64,000 bases of DNA from an uncultured Eubacteriales bacterium (GTDB lineage: Bacteria > Bacillota > Clostridia > Oscillospirales > Acutalibacteraceae). The position numbers and the translations under genes were made by a program. This document shows, in pieces, positions 59,638 through 64,000 of the stretch. Position 1 is the stretch's first letter; each line of letters begins with the position of its first letter. The notes beneath the pieces are model-generated. The model searched no databases and was not told where the DNA came from. It saw only the letters and a list, made by a program, of their open reading frames with translations. The stretch is taken from positions 1 to 64,000 of the forward strand of contig CAKSHI010000008.1 of NCBI GenBank assembly GCA_934457115.1, given 5' to 3'.

Positions 59638-60873
59638 GTGAAAAGGTATAAGAAATCAAAACGAATAAACATAAAAAATTTTTTTAAGGGTTTTTCAATA
59701 CTGTCTTTGGTATGTAGTATAAGTATAATGCTTTGTTCGGCGACTATATACTATAAATTTCCAAACGAGTTTAAGGCGACATCAAATGAAAATTTTACAT
59801 TTGAGTCTATTGTGCCCATTATGGCGAAAACCGACACGGCAAAGGAGAGTATAGAAACCGAGTCTAAAACCAATAGGTGTAAAAATTGCACTGCAAACAT
59901 CAAACTTTTGAATATTATTCCCGTCAAGGATGTAAATATTGAGATTGTAGATAAGACTAAATTAATTCCATGCGGAAATCCGTTTGGGGTAAAGATTTTT
60001 ACACAAGGAGTAATGATAGTTGGGATATCAGATATTAAAACAGACGATGCAGTTGTAAACCCTGCTAAAGCTGCGGGACTTAAAAAGGGAGATATTATCC
60101 TTAGTATTAACAGCCAAGAGGTTGAAAGTAATGAGGATATACTTAATATAGTAAAACAAAGTGAAGGAAATCAACTTAGTATAAACGTTAGAAGAAATAA
60201 TTTGGTATTTGACGTAAAATTAACTCCGGTCAAATCTTCATTAGACCAAACATATAAGGTTGGTTTATGGGTAAGGGACAGTTCAGCAGGTATAGGCACA
60301 ATGACGTTTTTTGATCCAAACACAAATACTTTTGCGGGTTTAGGCCACGGTATTTGTGATATAGATACGGGTGAATTGTTGCCTCTTTCTCACGGCGATA
60401 TTATGAGAGCGGATATTAATGGAGTTATTAAAGGGGAAAAGGGCTCTCCCGGGGAATTAAGAGGTTGTTTTACAAATAATGAGGTTATAGGGACTCTTAA
60501 ATCAAACAGTTTTGCAGGAGTCAAGGGGGTACTTAACGATTGCCCTACTAATAACGCTCCATTAGATATCGCAATGAAGCAAGAAGTAAAAGAGGGACAA
60601 GCTAAAATACTAACAACGGTATCACAAGATGGCCCTAAGTACTATGATATAGAGATATTAAGCATCAACTATAATGAAAACCTTCCAAGTAAAAACATGG
60701 TAATTTCTATAACTGATGAAGAATTGCTTGAAATTACGGGTGGAATAGTACAGGGAATGTCAGGCAGTCCAATAATACAAAATGAAAAAATTGTTGGAGC
60801 AGTTACCCATGTATTTGTAAACGAGCCTAAAAAGGGATATGGCATATTTATTGAGAACATGCTTAGCAATTAA
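59638..60873 (+). CDS. spoIVB: SpoIVB serine peptidase
   Basis: A forespore-secreted signalling protease that triggers pro-sigma-K processing. The 411-residue protein has an N-terminal membrane anchor (about 18-40), a PDZ domain (about 135-200, KAAGLKKGDIILSINSQEV) and the S55 peptidase domain, with its catalytic His region GLGHGICDIDTGELL and catalytic Ser in GGIVQGMSGSPII, ending KKGYGIFIENML. GTG start after GAGGTGATG. It lies directly upstream of spo0A, the conserved Firmicute order. A terminator separates the two. Confidence 0.95.
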   Translation: MKRYKKSKRINIKNFFKGFSILSLVCSISIMLCSATIYYKFPNEFKATSNENFTFESIVPIMAKTDTAKESIETESKTNRCKNCTANIKLLNIIPVKDVNIEIVDKTKLIPCGNPFGVKIFTQGVMIVGISDIKTDDAVVNPAKAAGLKKGDIILSINSQEVESNEDILNIVKQSEGNQLSINVRRNNLVFDVKLTPVKSSLDQTYKVGLWVRDSSAGIGTMTFFDPNTNTFAGLGHGICDIDTGELLPLSHGDIMRADINGVIKGEKGSPGELRGCFTNNEVIGTLKSNSFAGVKGVLNDCPTNNAPLDIAMKQEVKEGQAKILTTVSQDGPKYYDIEILSINYNENLPSKNMVISITDEELLEITGGIVQGMSGSPIIQNEKIVGAVTHVFVNEPKKGYGIFIENMLSN

Positions 60874-60907
60874 CTTAAAGTTACGTTTACAAGAAAATTG
60901 AATAATT

Positions 60908-60957
60908 ATAATTAAAGCTGAGGAATGATAATTATTTTCTCAGCTTTAATTATGTAT
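60908..60957 (+). terminator. spoIVB terminator
   Basis: ATAATTAAAGCTGAG (60908-60922) pairs perfectly with CTCAGCTTTAATTAT (60939-60953), then a T-rich tail. Confidence 0.85.
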
Positions 60958-61082
60958 TTTAAGTTTTGCTTTAATTGATTTATTGAAGAATAGACAGTAT
61001 ATTCAGTTTATAGTAAAAATATTAAAATAATACACTTGATATTGAGGTTATTTTTTGGCAAAATAGAGAATATGTAAAAAAC

Positions 61083-61124
61083 TGGTAATTGTCTATTTAC
61101 ATATTTACCAATATATGGTATTAT
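61083..61124 (+). promoter_or_regulatory. spo0A promoter region with three half-sites
   Basis: TTTACA (61096-61101), 17 bp and TATTAT (61119-61124). Around it are TGGTAA (61083), TTACCA (61105) and TGGTA (61116): the last two form TACCA-ATATA-TGGTA. These could bind a regulator. No 0A box (TTGTCGAA) was found. Confidence 0.4.
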
Positions 61125-61159
61125 AATATCAATGAAATACATAAGCCGGAGGAATAAAC

Positions 61160-61948
61160 ATGGAAAATAAATTAAAAGTTTTGATTGCAGAAAATTGTGA
61201 AGAATTTAGTAAAGAAAGCAATGATATATTGAATCAATATGGATTGGAACCAATATTTGCTCCAAAGGATGGATTTAAGGTTTTAGAGATTATAGAGGAA
61301 ATACGCCCTGATGTTGTATTAATAGATTTGTTTATGCCCCAAATTGATGCAATAGGGGTTATGAAGCACATAAGTAATAATTCAAAGGTCAAAAAACCTA
61401 TATTTATTGTATTATCAAACTTTGATAGTCCAAGAATTGAAAAGGAAGCATTAGGTGAGGGTGCGGATTACTTTGTAATAAAACCGTTTAACACTAAAGA
61501 TCTATGCGAGAGAATTATTAAATTAAATGAAGAGAAAAATATAAGTAAGAAGGCGAAAATAGCTATGTATTCAATAAATGACCTTTCAAATGGCGATATA
61601 GAAGTCAAGGTAACTGAAATTTTACATCAAATAGGAGTGCCTGCCCACATAAAAGGATATCATTATTTAAGAAATTCAATTATAATGTCAGTTGAGAATC
61701 CTGACATTATAAATGCAGTCACAAAGCAATTATATCCTTCAGTTGCTAAAGAATTCAACACTACATCATCAAGAGTTGAAAGAGCTATAAGACACGCAAT
61801 TGAAGTGGCTTGGGATAGGGGAGATGTCGATATACTAAATTCCTATTTCGGATACACAATCCATAATGGGAGAGGAAAACCAACCAACTCCGAATTCATT
61901 GCCATGATTAGTGATAAATTGCGTCTACAACTTAAAACAGCTTGCTAA
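61160..61948 (+). CDS. spo0A: sporulation master response regulator Spo0A
   Basis: Spo0A switches the cell into sporulation when phosphorylated. The 262-residue protein has a receiver domain (1-120) with the phosphoacceptor D56 in DVVLIDLFMP and the conserved Lys in FVIKPF. The Spo0A_C DNA-binding domain follows, with VTEILHQIGVPAHIKGYHYL, RVERAIRHAIEVAWDRGD and YTIHNGRGKPTNSEFIA. The acidic pocket that binds Mg2+ is altered. The usual ADDN is AENC (10-13), so the two Asp are Glu and Asn. ATG start after CCGGAGG. The DNA-recognition region is well kept, so the gene is functional by sequence. Confidence 0.96.
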   Translation: MENKLKVLIAENCEEFSKESNDILNQYGLEPIFAPKDGFKVLEIIEEIRPDVVLIDLFMPQIDAIGVMKHISNNSKVKKPIFIVLSNFDSPRIEKEALGEGADYFVIKPFNTKDLCERIIKLNEEKNISKKAKIAMYSINDLSNGDIEVKVTEILHQIGVPAHIKGYHYLRNSIIMSVENPDIINAVTKQLYPSVAKEFNTTSSRVERAIRHAIEVAWDRGDVDILNSYFGYTIHNGRGKPTNSEFIAMISDKLRLQLKTAC

Positions 61949-62000
61949 TAACTATATAATAACTCCAATATATATTACATATAACCTCAAATAACGGCTT

Positions 62001-62036
62001 AGGCTTTCGCTATTGTAATGGCGAAGGCCTTTTGCT
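62001..62036 (+). terminator. spo0A terminator
   Basis: AGGCTTTCGC pairs with GCGAAGGCCT (one G-T pair), then TTTTGC. It lies about 50 bp past the spo0A stop. Confidence 0.8.
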
Positions 62037-62049
62037 ATATAACAAAGAA

Positions 62050-62101
62050 ACACCCATTTATGGTTTATTTTTAATTTAAAAATAAGCCTACAAATAGGTG
62101 T
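62050..62101. terminator. long AT-rich hairpin between convergent genes
   Basis: ACACC-x-ATTT...TTATTTTTAA (5' arm) pairs with TTAAAAATAA...AAAT-x-GGTGT (3' arm) with small bulges, about 22 pairs in all. It can stop the minus-strand DUF1540 gene. Confidence 0.65.
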
Positions 62102-62134
62102 TGTGTATTAATTTAAATTGATTTTAACTCTGAC

Positions 62135-62299
62135 TTATTTTAATTCAAAAGATTCACAGTCTACACATTGTTTCATAGTAGGATTTTGCTCATGTGTTCC
62201 TATTTTAACTTCGTTTAGAGAGCAGTAATTTTCAGTATCACAGTGATTTCTGCATTGTTCAACGCTGCATTTGATAGAAGAGTTATAATTCTTATTCAT
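62135..62299 (-). CDS. DUF1540 cysteine-rich small protein
   Basis: A 54-residue protein with Cys at 11, 16, 20, 26, 45 and 48: IKCSVEQCRNHCDTENYCSL, then a basic stretch and QCVDCESF. This spacing fits DUF1540 metal-binding-type proteins, common in Clostridia and often in several copies. The start follows GAGGTG. Its function is unknown; the Cys pattern suggests it binds zinc or iron. It lies convergent with spo0A and upstream of nothing on its strand. Confidence 0.85.
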   Translation of the reverse strand: MNKNYNSSIKCSVEQCRNHCDTENYCSLNEVKIGTHEQNPTMKQCVDCESFELK

Positions 62300-62405
62300 T
62301 TCAATACACCTCATACTTAATTTTATTAAATTTTGCCGGGGTTACTAGCCGACTTTATTATTATCTTCACAATAAAATTAAATATTCACTATGGAAATTT
62401 TTTAT

Positions 62406-63776
62406 TTAAAAAGAAGGTTTGTATTCTTGTAGTGTAAGGTCGATGTCCATTTGTTGACCGTTTCTTACGACTGTAAACTTAGCATTTTCGCCTACTTTTA
62501 ATTTATCTTCTATAGCTTGAAAATCAGTTGCGCTGCTGACAGCTTGAGAATTTACTGCAATAATTTTATCAGCTTGCTTGAATCCTGCACTTTCGGCAGC
62601 TGACCCGCTGTTTACCTTTGAAATATATACACCCGTATCAGTTACACCATACATAATAGCTTGCTGCATTGTTGTTACTTCTACCAATGTCATTTGAAGG
62701 TCTACTCTTCCTCTTACATACCCATAGGTGTTAAGCTCTTGAGTAATGCTTTTAACTTCATTTGAAGGGATAGCAAAACCTAAACCTTCTATACCAGTGC
62801 CGGATGATTTTGCAACAACCAATCCAATTAATTCTCCGTCTGAATTAAATAGTCCGCCACCTGAGTTTCCGGGATTTATAGCAGCATTAGTTTGAAGTAG
62901 GTTCATAACTTCGCCATCAATGCTGATATCTCTATTAAGGGAGCTTATGATACCCTCAGTAACAGTACCGCCAAGTTCACCCAACGGATTTCCTATTGCT
63001 ATTGCACATTCGCCGACTTGTAACGAGTCTGAGTCACCGAATACAGCTGCAGTAAGACCTGTTGCTTCTACTTTAACTAAGGCAATATCGGTTTTGGAGT
63101 CGGTTGATATAAGTTTACCTTCAAAGGACTGACCGTTTCTTAATTTTACGGTTATTTTTTGAGCTCCGTCTATTACGTGGTTATTTGTAGCTATATATCC
63201 GTCTGCACTTATAATTACTCCACTTCCCGCACCTTCTGTTACATATTGGCGGAACCTGCTGTCCGTTGAAGCCACTTCGGTAGTGATTTCTACTACGGAG
63301 TCGGCTACATTATTTACAACTTCGGCGACATTTGTTTTGGGAGTTTGATTACTTGAATCCTTGGTTGAGCTTGTAATTTGCAATGGATTTACTATTTTGC
63401 GTTTTGCTAAGTTATAGCCCAATACACCTCCGCCTATACCTAATATCGAGGATAAGACGATGCATACAACCAAAGTTACAATTACCATGGTTTTGGTTTT
63501 TGAACCTTTTTGTTTGTTTTCCTTAGGAGTTTCCTCAGTTTCAGGTGATGCTGGGTCCTCATTTGATATGTCTGGTTGCTCTTGTAAGTCTTCCTCCTCT
63601 GATGGAGTTTCTTTAACTTCCTCTTTGTGAGGAGTATTTAATGGTTCATTTTCTTTTGGTTTTTCTTGGGGGATTTCTTCTTCTTTTTTACGGTTTATTA
63701 TTTCGGATTCCATTTCTTTGATTTTGGCATCAATATTTTCGCTGCCTTCATTGGGTATGTTTTTCTTATCATCCAT
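62406..63776 (-). CDS. HtrA/DegP-like serine protease with PDZ domain
   Basis: A 456-residue membrane-anchored protease. Residues 1-92 are a Glu/Lys/Pro-rich cytosolic tail, the membrane helix is at about 96-122, and the trypsin-like domain has H200 (TNNHVIDGA), D230 (SKTDIAL) and S305 (NPGNSGGGLF). A PDZ domain follows from about 360. HtrA proteases degrade or signal misfolded proteins at the cell surface. ATG start after GGAGG. The cytosolic tail is longer than in Bacillus HtrA. It stands alone and divergent from the uracil-DNA-glycosylase-like gene. Confidence 0.93.
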   Translation of the reverse strand: MDDKKNIPNEGSENIDAKIKEMESEIINRKKEEEIPQEKPKENEPLNTPHKEEVKETPSEEEDLQEQPDISNEDPASPETEETPKENKQKGSKTKTMVIVTLVVCIVLSSILGIGGGVLGYNLAKRKIVNPLQITSSTKDSSNQTPKTNVAEVVNNVADSVVEITTEVASTDSRFRQYVTEGAGSGVIISADGYIATNNHVIDGAQKITVKLRNGQSFEGKLISTDSKTDIALVKVEATGLTAAVFGDSDSLQVGECAIAIGNPLGELGGTVTEGIISSLNRDISIDGEVMNLLQTNAAINPGNSGGGLFNSDGELIGLVVAKSSGTGIEGLGFAIPSNEVKSITQELNTYGYVRGRVDLQMTLVEVTTMQQAIMYGVTDTGVYISKVNSGSAAESAGFKQADKIIAVNSQAVSSATDFQAIEDKLKVGENAKFTVVRNGQQMDIDLTLQEYKPSF

Positions 63777-63899
63777 GTTTTAAAACCTCCAATAATAAAA
63801 TTTTTAAGAATTGATATATAAAATATCTTTAATTTTATAAAATGATTATATATAATTATTTTATAAAAATCAAATGGTAAACAAAAGGAGATATAAAAT

Positions 63900-64000
63900 T
63901 TGCAATATGTAGTTCACACATTTAAGCCTATTTATAATGAGGATTCCAAAATATTAATATTGGGTACAATGCCGTCACCAAAATCACGTGAGTATAACTT
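63900..64000 (+). CDS. DNA-deoxyinosine/uracil-DNA glycosylase family protein (5' part)
   Basis: The first 33 codons of a gene cut by the window edge. TTG start at 63900 follows AAAGGAG at nine bases. The peptide HTFKPIYNEDSKILILGTMP SPKSRE fits the start of the G:T/U mismatch-type uracil-DNA glycosylase (deoxyinosine glycosylase) family, whose members open with ILILGxxPS and a SRE motif. The rest of the gene and the catalytic end lie outside the window. Confidence 0.7.
   Translation, partial: MQYVVHTFKPIYNEDSKILILGTMPSPKSREYN

Overview
The window is AT-rich DNA from an endospore-forming, low-GC Gram-positive bacterium, most likely class Clostridia. The evidence is gene content: spo0A, spoIVB, sigK, spoIIID, spoVS, ylbJ, yqfC, yqfD, ymxH-type and BofC-like genes, plus typical Firmicute clusters (yqfC-yqfD-phoH-ybeY-dgkA-era-yqzL-recO; rplU-prp-rpmA-obgE; darA-holB-ricT) and many TTG/GTG starts behind strong Shine-Dalgarno sites. 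There is no rRNA, CRISPR array, prophage or transposase gene. One tRNA gene (anticodon CAT) is present.

Layout. 1-380: 2.7 copies of a 90-bp tandem repeat. 0.4-3.4 kb (minus): secA and a zinc-ribbon protein. 3.6-5.9 kb: a divergent argininosuccinate-lyase homologue and a GT14-like glycosyltransferase. 6-13.4 kb: tRNA, M23 peptidase, alr, typA, an exonuclease, pgeF and a hemolysin-III homologue. 13.5-23.7 kb: sporulation, RNA-processing and DNA-repair genes from ylbJ to mutS2. 23.7-29.5 kb (minus): a polysaccharide operon (sugar transferase, aminotransferase, O-antigen polymerase/ligase, a headless nucleotidyltransferase) ending in nadE. 29.7-34.6 kb: dCMP deaminase, sigK, PAP2, ymxH-like gene and a CtpE-like P-type ATPase. 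34.7-38.2 kb: spoIIID, a scar of foreign DNA, a 446-residue gene of unknown function and spoVS. 38.2-43.9 kb: ymdB, rny, a BofC-C protein and a class A PBP. 43.9-47.3 kb: hom-thrB-aspartokinase. 47.7-54.4 kb: murA, walJ-like gene, rlmH, a decarboxylase, darA, holB and ricT. 54.4-59.4 kb: rplU-prp-rpmA-obgE-mrnC-yitT and a membrane/papain-fold fusion. 59.6-64 kb: spoIVB, spo0A, a DUF1540 protein, htrA and the start of a uracil-DNA-glycosylase-type gene.

Two structures are not explained by ordinary gene annotation. First, seven copies of an intergenic element (full length about 180 bp) lie between 5.9 and 47.5 kb, all in the same orientation. The fuller copies can form three helices, and paired bases change together between copies, which points to selection on structure. 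Second, a 1,143-bp block at 35146-36288 looks like a random piece of another Firmicute's chromosome. It begins and ends inside genes and is flanked by a 221-bp direct duplication of the local upstream-gene/spoIIID junction. The event left a truncated spoIIID copy, a chimeric NUDIX mini-gene and a kinase gene broken by a Trp-to-stop change.

Working together: the sporulation genes include the Spo0A master regulator, mother-cell regulators SpoIIID and pro-SigK, and the SpoIVB signalling protease. The thr operon makes threonine precursors. The rplU cluster carries Prp, the protease that trims the N-terminally extended L27 encoded next to it. Product names come from motif recognition by eye; no database search was run.
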